Below, one piece after another: positions 35,339-44,694 of a DNA stretch of 64,000 nucleotides; position 1 is the first letter of the stretch; the number at the start of each line of letters is the position of its first letter. Below the pieces are notes generated by a model. The model did no database searches and had not been told where the DNA came from. It worked only from the letters and a program-made list of their open reading frames with translations. This DNA is from Rhodomicrobium sp. R_RK_3. GTDB lineage: Bacteria; Pseudomonadota; Alphaproteobacteria; Rhizobiales; Rhodomicrobiaceae. The position numbers and the translations under genes are program-made. Location: assembly GCF_002198715.1 (NCBI RefSeq), contig NZ_MWLK01000027.1, positions 1 through 64,000 of the forward strand, in the 5' to 3' direction.

Positions 35339-36670
35339 ATGCCAATGCTCGCCGCCGCTCAATCGGGGCCGCTCTCCGGCCGCGCCAAGGTGCCTGGGGA
35401 CAAATCCATATCGCATCGGGCGCTGATGTTCGGCGCTCTCGCCATCGGGGAAACCCGGATCACCGGGCTTCTGGAGGCGGGCGATGTGCTCGCCACGGCC
35501 CGGATCGTCGGACAGCTCGGCGCGGGCGTGACCGGCGCGGACGGCGTCTGGACCGTCACCGGACGGGGCATCGGCGGGCTGGTCTCGCCGGAGGAAGCGC
35601 TCGATTTCGGCAATTCCGGCACCGGCGCGCGGCTGATGGCGGGCGTCGTCACCGGCCATCCCATCGAAGCCGTGTTTACCGGCGACGCCTCGCTTTGCCG
35701 CCGTCCGATGGGCCGCGTACTGAAGCCGCTGCGCCAGATGGGCCTCTCCATCGCCGAGGGCGACCGGGACACGCTGCCGCTCACCCTGCGCGGCACCGGC
35801 GACGTCATCCCGATTACGTACAAGCTGCCGGTGCCGTCGGCGCAGGTGAAATCGGCGGTGCTGATCGCGGGGCTCAGCGCGCCGGGCGAGACCACGGTCA
35901 TCGAGGCCGAGGCGACGCGCGACCACACCGAAAAGATGCTCACCTATCTCGGCGCGCGAATCCGCATCGAGGATACCGATGACGGCCGCATCATCACGCT
36001 GACCGGCCAGCCGGTGCTGAAGGGCCGCCCGATCGAGGTGCCGGCCGATCCCAGCTCCTCGGCCTTCCCGGCCGCCGCCGCGCTGATCTGCCCCGGCTCC
36101 GATATCGTCATCGAGAACGTTCTCATTAACCCGACGCGCATAGGCTTCTACGAGACGCTGCTCGAAATGGGCGCCGATGTCAGCTTCGAGAACCGCCGCG
36201 AGCAGGGCGGCGAACCGGTCGCCGACATCCGCGTTCGCCATAGCAAGCTGAAAGGCGTCACCGTGCCGCCCGAGCGCGCGCCATCGATGATCGACGAATA
36301 TCCGGTGCTGGCGGCGCTCGCCGCCTATGCCGAGGGCGAGACGCGGATGCTGGGCCTCGCCGAGCTGCGGGTGAAGGAGAGCGACCGGCTGTCCGCCACC
36401 GAGGCCGGGCTGAAGGCTTGCGGCGTCGATGTCACCACCGGCCCGGACTGGATGGCGGTGCGCGGCGGCAAGGGCGTTCCCGGCGGCGCGACCGTCGTCA
36501 CCGACATGGATCACCGCATCGCCATGGCCTTTCTGACGCTCGGACTCGGCGCGCAATCGCCCGTCGCGGTCGATGATATTACGATGATCGAGACCAGCTT
36601 TCCCAATTTCGTCGCCCTGATGACCAGCCTCGGCGCCCGCCTGGAGCCGCACGGAGACGCCGGCGTATGA
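35339..36670 (+). CDS. aroA: 3-phosphoshikimate 1-carboxyvinyltransferase (EPSP synthase, class II)
   Basis: 443 aa, sixth step of the shikimate pathway: shikimate-3-phosphate plus PEP gives EPSP. Motifs: KVPGDKSISHRALMFGALA, LDFGNSGTGARLMAG, GDASLCRRPMGRVLKPLRQM, ARDHTEKM-like TRDHTEKML, SSSAFPAAAAL, APSMIDEYPVL, ELRVKESDRLS, DHRIAMAF. Overall layout resembles the class II enzyme of Agrobacterium CP4. At the position of CP4 Ala100 (NAAT) this enzyme has Gly (NSGT), the residue of glyphosate-sensitive enzymes. The stop overlaps the cmk start by four bases. Confidence 0.95.
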   Translation: MPMLAAAQSGPLSGRAKVPGDKSISHRALMFGALAIGETRITGLLEAGDVLATARIVGQLGAGVTGADGVWTVTGRGIGGLVSPEEALDFGNSGTGARLMAGVVTGHPIEAVFTGDASLCRRPMGRVLKPLRQMGLSIAEGDRDTLPLTLRGTGDVIPITYKLPVPSAQVKSAVLIAGLSAPGETTVIEAEATRDHTEKMLTYLGARIRIEDTDDGRIITLTGQPVLKGRPIEVPADPSSSAFPAAAALICPGSDIVIENVLINPTRIGFYETLLEMGADVSFENRREQGGEPVADIRVRHSKLKGVTVPPERAPSMIDEYPVLAALAAYAEGETRMLGLAELRVKESDRLSATEAGLKACGVDVTTGPDWMAVRGGKGVPGGATVVTDMDHRIAMAFLTLGLGAQSPVAVDDITMIETSFPNFVALMTSLGARLEPHGDAGV

Positions 36671-37305
36671 TCATCGCCATCGACGGACCGGCCGCATCCG
36701 GCAAGGGCACGCTGGCCAAGCGCATCGCCCAGCATTACGGCCTCGCCCATCTCGACACCGGCATGCTCTATCGCGGCGTCGCGCGGGATATGCTGGCGGC
36801 CGGCATCCCGCTCGAAGACCAGACGGCGGCCGAGCACGCCGCTCGTTCGCTCGATCCGACGACGCTCGAAGATGCCGAGCTGCGCGCCCGCCATATGGGC
36901 GAAGCGGCCTCCGTCATCGCGCAATTCCCGGCCGTGCGCGCTGCCCTGCTCGAAGCGCAGAAGGCGTTCGCCGAACGACGATCCGGCGCGGTGGTCGAGG
37001 GGCGCGATATCGGCACGGTGATTTTCCCCAATGCCGACGTCAAGCTCTTCATCACCGCCGATCTTGCCGAACGCGCCCGCCGTCGCCATCTTGAGCTGAC
37101 CACGCTGGGGGAGAGCATATCCGAGCAGGATGTCTTTGCCGATCTTGAGAAACGCGACCACCGCGACCAATATCGGACCGCCTCTCCGCTGCGCATGGCG
37201 GAGGACGCGTACTTGCTCGATACGACGAAATTGGATATAGAAGCAGCATTCTTCGCCGCCGTGAGATTGATCGACGCCGCGATTGGCCGCTCTTCGCCGC
37301 TCTAG
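36667..37305 (+). CDS. cmk: Cytidylate kinase
   Basis: 212 aa. Phosphorylates CMP and dCMP with ATP in the cytoplasm. P-loop IIAIDGPAASGKGTLAKRIA, substrate site LDTGMLYRGVARDM, VVEGRDIGTVIFPNADVKLF, LID region AERARRRHLELT and DHRDQYRTASPLR. Translationally coupled to aroA by an ATGA overlap and followed 180 bases later by rpsA, the conserved order in many proteobacteria. Confidence 0.95.
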   Translation: MIIAIDGPAASGKGTLAKRIAQHYGLAHLDTGMLYRGVARDMLAAGIPLEDQTAAEHAARSLDPTTLEDAELRARHMGEAASVIAQFPAVRAALLEAQKAFAERRSGAVVEGRDIGTVIFPNADVKLFITADLAERARRRHLELTTLGESISEQDVFADLEKRDHRDQYRTASPLRMAEDAYLLDTTKLDIEAAFFAAVRLIDAAIGRSSPL

Positions 37306-37486
37306 ACGGATTTTTGTCCTCTGAGTGCGACACTATCCAGAGTTGTCAGCGGGTGCTGCCCTGTCTTTCCGGCAACAAAGAGCACATGAATTGACGGATC
37401 GGTCCCCTCCTCGCCGGTAAGGAGAGGCTGGCCGCCTATTCCATTTGGCGCAATTGGCGCCGCACCAACGACCGGCAGGGACTTTA

Positions 37487-39235
37487 ATGAGCTTACCGCA
37501 AGCAACCGAACAGGGAGCCAGGGAGTATAATCCGTCTCAGGAGGATTTTGCCGCTCTCCTCGAGGAATCCTTCCAAAAATCCGACATCGACGAAGGCGCC
37601 GTTGTCAAAGGCCGCATCGTCGCGATCGAAAATGATCTCGCCGTCATCGACGTGGGCCTGAAGACCGAAGGCCGGGTGGCGCTGAAAGAATTCGGCATCA
37701 ATGGCCGCGCATCGACCGTCGCCGTGGGCGACGAGGTCGAGGTCTATCTCGAGCGCGTCGAAAATGCCATGGGCGAGGCTGTCCTGTCGCGCGAAAAGGC
37801 GCGCCGCGAGGAGAGCTGGAACCGCCTCGAAGAGAAATTCACGGCCAATGAAAAGGTCGAGGGCGTCATCTTCAATAAGGTCAAGGGCGGCTTCACTGTC
37901 GATCTCGACGGCGCCGTGGCCTTCCTTCCGGGCTCCCAGGTCGACATCCGCCCGGTGCGCGACATCGGCCCGCTGATGAACGTGCCGCAGCCTTTCCAGA
38001 TCCTGAAGATGGACCGCCGCCGCGGCAATATCGTGGTCTCGCGTCGCTCCGTCCTCGAAGAGACGCGCGCCGAACAGCGCTCGGAAATCGTCGCCAAGCT
38101 CGAAGAGGGCCAGAGCGTCGACGGCGTCGTCAAGAACATCACCGATTACGGCGCGTTCATCGATCTGGGCGGCATTGACGGTCTCCTCCATGTCACCGAC
38201 ATGGCATGGCGCCGCGTCAACCATCCGAGCGAGATCCTGAATGTCGGCGACACGGTGAAGGTGCAGATCGTCCGCATCAATCCCGATACGCACCGCATCA
38301 GCCTCGGCATGAAGCAGCTCGAATCCGACCCGTGGGAAGGCATCGAGGCGAAATATCCGCTCGGCGCCAAGTTCACCGGCAAGGTCACCAACATCACCGA
38401 TTACGGCGCTTTCGTCGAATTGGAGCCGGGTGTCGAGGGCCTGATCCACGTCTCCGAAATGAGCTGGGTGAAAAAGAACATTCACCCCGGCAAGATCGTC
38501 TCGACCAGCCAGGAAGTCGAAGTCCAGGTGCTGGAAGTCGACCCGAACAAGCGCCGCATCTCGCTCGGCCTGAAGCAGACCCAGGAAAATCCGTGGTCGG
38601 CTTTCGCGGAAAAATATCCCAAGGGCACCGAGCTCTCGGGGCAGGTCCGCAACGTCACCGAGTTCGGCCTGTTCATCGGCCTCGACGGCGGCATCGACGG
38701 CATGGTGCACCTGTCCGACCTCGACTGGAACAAGCCAGGCGAGGAAGCGCTCAAGGAATATAACAAAGGCGACGAAGTCCGCGCCGTGGTGCTCGACACC
38801 GACCCGGACAAGGAGCGTATCAGCCTGGGCATCAAGCAGCTCGGCACCGATCCGTTCCAGTCGGCCGGCGCGCTGAAGAAGGGCTCCGTGGTCACCTGCG
38901 AAGTCATCGAAGTCAAGGAAGGCGGGCTGGAAGTGAAAATTTCCGGCACCGATATGACCGCTTTCATCCGCCGCGCCGACCTCTCGCGCGACCGGTCCGA
39001 GCAGCGCCCCGAGCGTTTCTCGCCCGGCGACATGGTCGATGCGGTGATCCAGTCGATCGACAAGAACAGCCGCAAGATCGCCGTCTCCATCAAGGCGCTG
39101 GAAATCGCCGAGGAGAAGGAAGCCGTGGCGCAGTTCGGCTCGACCGACAGCGGCGCCTCGCTCGGCGACATTCTCGGTGCGGCCCTGTCGCGCGCCCAGG
39201 AAAAGGGCGAAGCCGACAAGGGCGACAAAGAGTAA
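37487..39235 (+). CDS. rpsA: 30S ribosomal protein S1
   Basis: 582 aa from the ATG at 37487 (AGGG seven bases upstream). Six S1 (OB-fold) domains in tandem can be seen, each starting with a KG(R/K)(I/V)-type strand: for example GAVVKGRIVAIENDLAVIDV, VDGVVKNITDYGAFIDLGGI, FTGKVTNITDYGAFVELEPG, LSGQVRNVTEFGLFIGLDGG. It brings mRNA to the 30S subunit, and is needed for messages with weak Shine-Dalgarno sites. A strong terminator follows. Confidence 0.96.
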   Translation: MSLPQATEQGAREYNPSQEDFAALLEESFQKSDIDEGAVVKGRIVAIENDLAVIDVGLKTEGRVALKEFGINGRASTVAVGDEVEVYLERVENAMGEAVLSREKARREESWNRLEEKFTANEKVEGVIFNKVKGGFTVDLDGAVAFLPGSQVDIRPVRDIGPLMNVPQPFQILKMDRRRGNIVVSRRSVLEETRAEQRSEIVAKLEEGQSVDGVVKNITDYGAFIDLGGIDGLLHVTDMAWRRVNHPSEILNVGDTVKVQIVRINPDTHRISLGMKQLESDPWEGIEAKYPLGAKFTGKVTNITDYGAFVELEPGVEGLIHVSEMSWVKKNIHPGKIVSTSQEVEVQVLEVDPNKRRISLGLKQTQENPWSAFAEKYPKGTELSGQVRNVTEFGLFIGLDGGIDGMVHLSDLDWNKPGEEALKEYNKGDEVRAVVLDTDPDKERISLGIKQLGTDPFQSAGALKKGSVVTCEVIEVKEGGLEVKISGTDMTAFIRRADLSRDRSEQRPERFSPGDMVDAVIQSIDKNSRKIAVSIKALEIAEEKEAVAQFGSTDSGASLGDILGAALSRAQEKGEADKGDKE

Positions 39236-39247
39236 AGTAACGCGTCC

Positions 39248-39279
39248 GGGAAGGCTCCGGGCTCCATCGGAGCCTTCCC
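39248..39279 (+). terminator. Rho-independent-type terminator after rpsA
   Basis: 12-bp perfect stem, GGGAAGGCTCCG at 39248-39259 and its complement at 39268-39279, eight-base loop, followed by GATTT. It begins 13 bases after the rpsA stop. Confidence 0.85.
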
Positions 39280-39447
39280 GATTTCCGCCGACTGCGTATT
39301 GCGTAAGGCCCGCCGTTCGGCCGGAACGGAGACGGGCTTCTCGAAGTTTTTCCCAAAATTTGCTGCGTAGACGAAACACGCTGGACCGCGATCGCTTAAT
39401 GGAAAATGATTAAGGTCCATGTTTCCGTTGAAGGAATTGGTCCAGTC

Positions 39448-40419
39448 ATGACGCTTGATGCCGACAGCCTCGCCGAACGCCGCCGTCTCAAACGACGCCT
39501 CAGCTTTTGGCGGATCGGCGCCATAGTGCTCGCCGTCGCGGCCGTGGTCGGCTTCATCATCAGCCGCGACAAAGATATGCTCGCCGATCTCAGCTTCTCG
39601 CCGCATGTAGCGCGCGTCACCGTCGAGGGCTTCATCTCCGACAATCGAGAGCAGCGCAAGCTCATCAAGGCCGTCGGCGACAGCGATCAGGTGCGCGGCG
39701 TCATCCTCTATGTCGACAGCCCCGGCGGCACCACGGCGGGCGCCGAAGCGCTCTACAACTCCCTGCGCCGCCTCGCCGAGAAGAAGCCCGTCGTCGCCGT
39801 CTTCGGCACCGCCGCCACTTCGGCCGCCTATCTCGCCGGCATCTCCGCCGACCATATCGTGGCGCGCGGCAACACCATCACCGGCTCGGTCGGCGTCATC
39901 CTGCAATATGCCGAGTTCTCCGAACTTTTGAAGAATGTCGGCATCAAGGTCGAGGAAGTCCGCAGCGGCCCGCTGAAAGCCGTGCCCTCGCCCTTCACCG
40001 TGCCGGACCCGGCCGGCCGCGCCCTGGTGGAAGAACTTGTGAACGAATCGCGCAACTGGTTCGTCAACATCGTCACCGACCGGCGCAAGCTGGCCGAAGG
40101 ATCGCTCGAGCAGGTCCGCACCGGCCGCATCTATACCGGCCGCCAGGCGCTCGAAATCGGCCTGATCGACGAGATCGGCGATGAAGAGAGCGCGCTGAAA
40201 TGGCTGCAGGAAAAGCGCGGCGTCCCAAAAGACCTCGAAGTGATCGAGAAAAAGCCTGAAAGTACCTCTAGTTCTTTCTTTATGCGGAGCATGATGCAGG
40301 GGGCGGCTTCGCTGTTCGGCGGCGTTTTTGAACAGGCCGCTGAATTAATTGGGGACGCGACCCGGTTTAACCATCTTGACGGCCTCATTTCTGTTTGGCA
40401 CCCTCAAAATCAACAATAA
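39448..40419 (+). CDS. sppA: Signal peptide peptidase SppA
   Basis: 323 aa from the ATG at 39448 (MTLDADSLAERRRLKRRL), chosen because alphaproteobacterial homologues start this way; an ATG at 39406 is also in frame. One membrane anchor (IGAIVLAVAAVVGFII), then an S49 protease domain: ILYVDSPGGTTAGAEALYNS, catalytic Ser about residue 125 in TAATSAAYLAG, TGSVGVILQYAEFSELLKNVG, and the general-base Lys about 177 in RSGPLKAVPSPF. This is the short, single-domain form, expected to assemble as an oligomer that degrades remnant signal peptides at the inner membrane. Confidence 0.92.
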   Translation: MTLDADSLAERRRLKRRLSFWRIGAIVLAVAAVVGFIISRDKDMLADLSFSPHVARVTVEGFISDNREQRKLIKAVGDSDQVRGVILYVDSPGGTTAGAEALYNSLRRLAEKKPVVAVFGTAATSAAYLAGISADHIVARGNTITGSVGVILQYAEFSELLKNVGIKVEEVRSGPLKAVPSPFTVPDPAGRALVEELVNESRNWFVNIVTDRRKLAEGSLEQVRTGRIYTGRQALEIGLIDEIGDEESALKWLQEKRGVPKDLEVIEKKPESTSSSFFMRSMMQGAASLFGGVFEQAAELIGDATRFNHLDGLISVWHPQNQQ

Positions 40420-40454
40420 ATTGAAGTAGATCGCCAAAGCCGGAACGGGCATCA

Positions 40455-40796
40455 ATGATAAAATCGGAGCTTATCGAAAAGATCGCGGGCGAAAATCCGC
40501 ATCTCTTCCAACGCGACGTCGAGCTTATTGTGAACGTAATTTTCGATGAGATTATCGATTCGCTCTCGAGGGGCGAGCGCGTCGAGTTGCGCGGGTTCGG
40601 CGCATTCTCGGTCAAGCGCAGGCCGGCGCGCGCCGGCCGCAATCCCCGCACCGGGGAGCAGGTCTTCGTCGAGGAAAAATACGTACCGTATTTTAAAACG
40701 GGTAAGGAATTGCGCTCCCGGATGAATAATGATTCAGAAACCAAATCCAAGGTAAAGTCGGCGCCGAAAGCGAAGAGCAAGAAAAAGAAAGCCTGA
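40455..40796 (+). CDS. ihfB: Integration host factor subunit beta
   Basis: 113 aa. DNA-bending protein of the HU/IHF family: [84 protein letters not shown]. Pairs with IHF-alpha to bend DNA at specific sites. The C-terminus has a lysine/serine-rich extension (about 20 residues ending KSKKKKA) beyond the E. coli length. It lies between sppA and lapA, the order seen in other proteobacteria. Confidence 0.95.
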   Translation: MIKSELIEKIAGENPHLFQRDVELIVNVIFDEIIDSLSRGERVELRGFGAFSVKRRPARAGRNPRTGEQVFVEEKYVPYFKTGKELRSRMNNDSETKSKVKSAPKAKSKKKKA

Positions 40797-40822
40797 TCTG
40801 CCAGCAAAAGCCGGAGCTGCCA

Positions 40823-41197
40823 ATGCGATCGCTGCGTTATCTTATTCTTTTCCTCGTCGCCATCGTCGCGCTGGCCTTCGCCGTGGCCAACCGCCATCTG
40901 GTGCGATTCGTCTTCGACCCGATCGCTGGACCCAACAGTGTCTTCGCCTTCGACGCGCCGCTCTTCGTCTTCCTGTTCGGCGCGCTGCTCGTCGGCTTCC
41001 TGATCGGCGCCGCCGCCGCCTGGCTCGGACAGGCCCGATGGCGCACCGCCGCCCGCCGCCGCGCCCATGAGCTGTTCGAGCTGAAGAAGGAGAATGAGCG
41101 GCTGACCCGGCATCTGCGCGTCATGGAACGCGCGCCGCAGCAGCTCCGCGCCTTCACCTCGCAGACGGACATCCAGGAACGGCCCCGGATTCACTAG
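40823..41197 (+). CDS. LapA family (DUF1049) inner membrane protein
   Basis: 124 aa. Two membrane helices (LRYLILFLVAIVALAFAVAN and FVFLFGALLVGFLIGAAAAW) flank the conserved FDPIAGPNSVFAFDAPLFV, and a basic coiled-coil tail follows (ARRRAHELFELKKENERLTR). In enterics LapA/LapB regulate LPS synthesis at the inner membrane; no LapB-like TPR gene is in the window. It follows ihfB by 26 bases and is probably in its operon. Confidence 0.85.
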   Translation: MRSLRYLILFLVAIVALAFAVANRHLVRFVFDPIAGPNSVFAFDAPLFVFLFGALLVGFLIGAAAAWLGQARWRTAARRRAHELFELKKENERLTRHLRVMERAPQQLRAFTSQTDIQERPRIH

Positions 41198-41210
41198 GGT
41201 TTTCCCTTAT

Positions 41211-41248
41211 CGTCGTCCCGGACGGCCTTCAGGCCGAGCGGGGATCCA
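41211..41248. repeat. 38-bp dispersed repeat, copy A
   Basis: Begins CGTCGTCCCGGACGGCC and contains the small palindrome CGGCCTTCAGGCCG. A copy in reverse orientation at 56881-56918 is identical at 35 of 38 positions by direct comparison. Confidence 0.7.
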
Positions 41249-41376
41249 ATGGCCCATCAGCACCCCCATGCCCCGCCGCGAGGCGAGCAGGCCCCGGCTC
41301 TGACGGCCGGGGCGACGGTGTGGCAGATCAATGGCCGCCGAATATCGGCGCCCGCAATTCGCGAGCACCAATTCTC

Positions 41377-41769
41377 ATGCGACGCCTCATTTCCTCCGGC
41401 TCCTCCTTCGAAGGCGAAATCGGCTATTCCCGCGCTGTGGTCATCGACGGCTGGGTCTTCGTCTCCGGCACCACCGGCTTCGACTACGCCACCATGAGCA
41501 TCAGCGACGACACCGTCGCGCAATGCGATCAGGCGCTGAAGAATATCGAAGCCGCGCTGGCCGAAGCCGGCGCCACGCTGAGCGATGTCGTCCGCGTCAC
41601 CTACATCCTCCCCGACCGCGACGATTTCCCCGCCTGCTGGCCCGTGCTGAAGAGCCGATTCGGCGAGATTCGTCCGGCCGCGACCATGCTCGAGGCGGGC
41701 CTTTCCGATCCGCGCATGCGCATCGAGATCGAAGTCACGGCCCGGCTCAGCACCGCGCCGGGGACGTGA
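41377..41769 (+). CDS. RidA family protein, atypical subgroup
   Basis: 130 aa from the ATG at 41377 (MRRLISSGSSFEGEIGYSRA). The YjgF/RidA fold is clear: VVIDGWVFVSGTTGFDYATM, TVAQCDQALKNIEAALAEAG, DVVRVTYILPDRDDFPACWP, RMRIEIEVTA. At the place of the Arg105 that binds the carboxylate of imine/enamine intermediates in archetypal RidA (PARS), this protein has IRPAATML, with Ala. So it probably lacks the classical 2-aminoacrylate deaminase activity. It lies between lapA and trpF; a weak ribosome binding site makes the start less certain. Confidence 0.8.
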   Translation: MRRLISSGSSFEGEIGYSRAVVIDGWVFVSGTTGFDYATMSISDDTVAQCDQALKNIEAALAEAGATLSDVVRVTYILPDRDDFPACWPVLKSRFGEIRPAATMLEAGLSDPRMRIEIEVTARLSTAPGT

Positions 41770-41817
41770 GAATCGCCGCCGCACCGCCACAGAGCCGCCA
41801 TCAAGCTGTTGTCACGC

Positions 41818-41847
41818 TTGCAATTGCTGCAGCGCACTTGATATAGG
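41818..41847 (+). promoter_or_regulatory. Possible promoter for trpFBA-accD
   Basis: TTGCAA at 41818-41823 and TATAGG at 41842-41847, separated by 18 bases, 34 bases upstream of the trpF start. It fits a sigma-70-type promoter moderately. No leader peptide rich in Trp codons was found. Confidence 0.4.
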
Positions 41848-41880
41848 CTTTGCTTCGCGTCGCGCGGCTAGAGAAGGTAT

Positions 41881-42552
41881 GTGTCAGTGGGCACCGGCGT
41901 AAAAATCTGCGGAATTCGGACGCACGACGCTCTCGAAGCGGCGCTCGCGGCCGGCGCCAGCCATTTCGGCATGGTGTTCTTTCCGCGCAGCCCGCGCCAT
42001 ATCGCTCTCGATGACGCCGCCACCCTGGCCAAAGCCGCCCGGGGCCGCATCACCAGCGTCGCGCTGGTGGTAGACGCCACCGATTCCGAGATCGCCGCCA
42101 TCGTGGCCGCCGCCGACCCGGACATGATCCAGCTTCACGGCAGCGAATCGCCCGCCCGCTCGGCGCAGATCCGCACGCTGGCCGGCCGGCCCGTCATCAA
42201 GGCGATCAGCATCGAGGCCGAGGGCGACACCGCCCGCGCCGATGCCTATCGCGAGGCCGCCGACCTCATCCTCTTCGACGCCAAGGCCCCCCGCGATGCC
42301 CTGCATCCCGGCGGCAATGGCTTCGCCTTCGACTGGCGCCTGCTCTCGCCCCTTCGCGGCAAGCTGCGCTTCATGCTCTCCGGCGGCCTGACGCCCGGCA
42401 ATGTCGGCGCGGCCATCGCCCTGACCGGCCCCGCCGTCGTCGACGTCTCCTCGGGTGTCGAGACCGCCCCCGGCATCAAGGATGCCGCCCTGATCCGCCG
42501 TTTCGCCGAGGCCGTACGCGCCGCCGCGCTGGAAGAGATCGCACATGGATAA
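41881..42552 (+). CDS. trpF: Phosphoribosylanthranilate isomerase
   Basis: 223 aa from a GTG at 41881 with AGAAGG four bases upstream. Converts phosphoribosylanthranilate to CdRP in tryptophan synthesis. Catalytic Cys at about residue 10 in [37 protein letters not shown]; catalytic Asp in LILFDAKAP; phosphate site [16 protein letters not shown] and [15 protein letters not shown]. It overlaps trpB by eight bases. Confidence 0.95.
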   Translation: MSVGTGVKICGIRTHDALEAALAAGASHFGMVFFPRSPRHIALDDAATLAKAARGRITSVALVVDATDSEIAAIVAAADPDMIQLHGSESPARSAQIRTLAGRPVIKAISIEAEGDTARADAYREAADLILFDAKAPRDALHPGGNGFAFDWRLLSPLRGKLRFMLSGGLTPGNVGAAIALTGPAVVDVSSGVETAPGIKDAALIRRFAEAVRAAALEEIAHG

Positions 42553-43774
42553 AACGACCGACGCCCTGCCGAACAGCTACCGCACCGGCCCCGACGAGAC
42601 CGGACATTTCGGCATCTATGGCGGCCGCTTCGTCGCAGAAACGCTCATGCCGCTGATCCTGGAGCTTGAGGAAGCCTATGAGGCCGCCAAGCGCGACCCT
42701 GGCTTCAAGGCCGAACTCGACCAGCTCAACGCGCATTATTCCGGCCGCCCGAGCCCTCTCTATTTCGCCGAGCGGCTGACCGAGCATTTCGGCGGCGCAA
42801 AAATCTATTTCAAGCGCGACGAGCTCAATCACACCGGCTCGCACAAGATCAACAACTGCCTCGGCCAGATCCAGCTCGCCCGCCGCATGGGCAAGACCCG
42901 CATCATCGCCGAGACCGGCGCTGGTCAGCACGGCGTCGCCGTCGCCACCGTCGCGGCCCGCTTCGGCCTGCCCTGCGTCGTCTATATGGGCGCGACCGAC
43001 ATCGAGCGGCAGAAGCCGAACGTCTTCCGCATGAAGCTGCTCGGCGCCGAGATCGTGCCGGTCACCTCCGGCACCGGGACGCTGAAAGACGCCATGAACG
43101 ACGCGCTGCGCGACTGGGTGGCGAATGTCGAGAACACCTTCTACATCATCGGCACAGCGGCGGGCCCGCATCCCTACCCGGCCATGGTGCGCGATTTCCA
43201 GTCGATCATCGGCCGCGAAACCCGCCAGCAGATGATGGAGCGCGAAGGCCGCCTGCCCGACACGCTGGTCGCCTGCATCGGCGGCGGCTCGAACGCCATT
43301 GGCCTCTTCCACGATTTCCTCGATGACCGCCAGGTCGCCATTTACGGCGTCGAAGCCGGCGGCCACGGCCTCGAGGTGAACAACGGTCATGCCGCTTCGA
43401 TGAACGGCGGCAGGCCGGGCGTTCTGCACGGCAATCGCACCTATCTCTTGCAGGATGATGACGGCCAGATCCTCGAAGGCCATTCGATTTCCGCCGGCCT
43501 CGACTATCCCGGCGTCGGCCCCGAACATGCCTGGCTGCGCGATAGCGGCCGGGTGACCTATGTCTCGGCGACGGACAAGGAGGCGCTGACGGCCTTTCAG
43601 CTCTGCACGAAGCTCGAAGGCATTATTCCGGCGCTGGAGCCTGCGCACGCACTGGCCTTCGTGACCAAGCTGGCGCCGACATTAACCAAGGACAATCTTC
43701 TGGTGATGAACCTCTGCGGCCGTGGCGATAAGGATATTTTCGCGGTCGCCGATCATCTCGGAATGGAAATGTAG
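42545..43774 (+). CDS. trpB: Tryptophan synthase beta chain
   Basis: 409 aa PLP enzyme joining indole and serine. [23 protein letters not shown] lysine at residue 101 in [25 protein letters not shown] (catalytic Glu), [15 protein letters not shown] (phosphate site), [20 protein letters not shown], and C-terminal [12 protein letters not shown]. Works as the alpha2beta2 complex with TrpA, encoded next. Start lies inside trpF. Confidence 0.97.
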   Translation: MDKTTDALPNSYRTGPDETGHFGIYGGRFVAETLMPLILELEEAYEAAKRDPGFKAELDQLNAHYSGRPSPLYFAERLTEHFGGAKIYFKRDELNHTGSHKINNCLGQIQLARRMGKTRIIAETGAGQHGVAVATVAARFGLPCVVYMGATDIERQKPNVFRMKLLGAEIVPVTSGTGTLKDAMNDALRDWVANVENTFYIIGTAAGPHPYPAMVRDFQSIIGRETRQQMMEREGRLPDTLVACIGGGSNAIGLFHDFLDDRQVAIYGVEAGGHGLEVNNGHAASMNGGRPGVLHGNRTYLLQDDDGQILEGHSISAGLDYPGVGPEHAWLRDSGRVTYVSATDKEALTAFQLCTKLEGIIPALEPAHALAFVTKLAPTLTKDNLLVMNLCGRGDKDIFAVADHLGMEM

Positions 43775-43805
43775 AGCTGGCAAACCCGGCATCGAGGAGA
43801 CGGAC

Positions 43806-44678
43806 GTGGCGCGGACCAGGATCGACGAGACATTTGCAAGGCTCAAGGGCGCCGACGGACGGCCCGCCCTGGTGACCTTCATCACCGCCGGCGATCCGGA
43901 TTACGAGACCTCCTACGGGTTGCTGCAGGCCCTCCCGGCCGCCGGCGCCGACGTTATCGAACTCGGCATGCCCTTCACCGATCCGATGGCGGACGGCCCC
44001 TCCATTCAGGCGTCGTCGCTGCGGGCGCTGAAATCGGGCATGACCGTGCGCAAGACGCTCGCCATGGTGCGCAGCTTCCGCGAGACCGACACGACGACGC
44101 CGATCGTGCTGATGGGCTATTACAACCCGATCTACATCTACGGCCCCGACGCGTTCGTGCGCGACGCCTTCGCCGCCGGGGTCGACGGGCTGATCGTCGT
44201 CGACGTGCCGCCGGAGGAAGATGCCGAAATCTGCCTGCCCGCCATCGAGGGCGGCCTGAATTTCATCCGCCTCGCGACGCCGACGACCGACGACAAGCGT
44301 CTGCCCGCGGTGCTCGCCAATACCAGCGGCTTCGTTTATTATGTTTCCATTGCGGGCATTACCGGCACGCGGGCGCCCGATGTCACCGCCGTCAAGGACA
44401 GCGTAGACAGGATCAAGCGCCAGACGGCCTTGCCGGTTTGTGTGGGGTTTGGCGTCAAGTCGGCCGAACAGGTCGAGGCCATCGGGGCTTATGCCGACGG
44501 AGTCGTGGTCGGCTCGGCCCTTGTGAACGCGGTTGCAACAAGTCTGGACAAAGATGGCGGAGCAACCCCATCTACCGTTGAAAGCGTGATTTCTCTGGTA
44601 TCATTGCTTTCGAAGGGGTTGGTCCGGCGCCCGGCGCCGATGACCGCCGAGCATCCTGATCAGACTGTCTCAGCGTGA
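43806..44678 (+). CDS. trpA: Tryptophan synthase alpha chain
   Basis: 290 aa from a GTG at 43806 (GAGGAG upstream); the frame is open to 43722 inside trpB but that part is not conserved. Cleaves indole-3-glycerol phosphate. [16 protein letters not shown], catalytic Glu 52 and Asp 63 in [78 protein letters not shown]. It has a C-terminal extension of about 20 residues beyond the barrel. Confidence 0.96.
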   Translation: MARTRIDETFARLKGADGRPALVTFITAGDPDYETSYGLLQALPAAGADVIELGMPFTDPMADGPSIQASSLRALKSGMTVRKTLAMVRSFRETDTTTPIVLMGYYNPIYIYGPDAFVRDAFAAGVDGLIVVDVPPEEDAEICLPAIEGGLNFIRLATPTTDDKRLPAVLANTSGFVYYVSIAGITGTRAPDVTAVKDSVDRIKRQTALPVCVGFGVKSAEQVEAIGAYADGVVVGSALVNAVATSLDKDGGATPSTVESVISLVSLLSKGLVRRPAPMTAEHPDQTVSA

Positions 44679-44694
44679 GAGGCGTTTTAAAACA

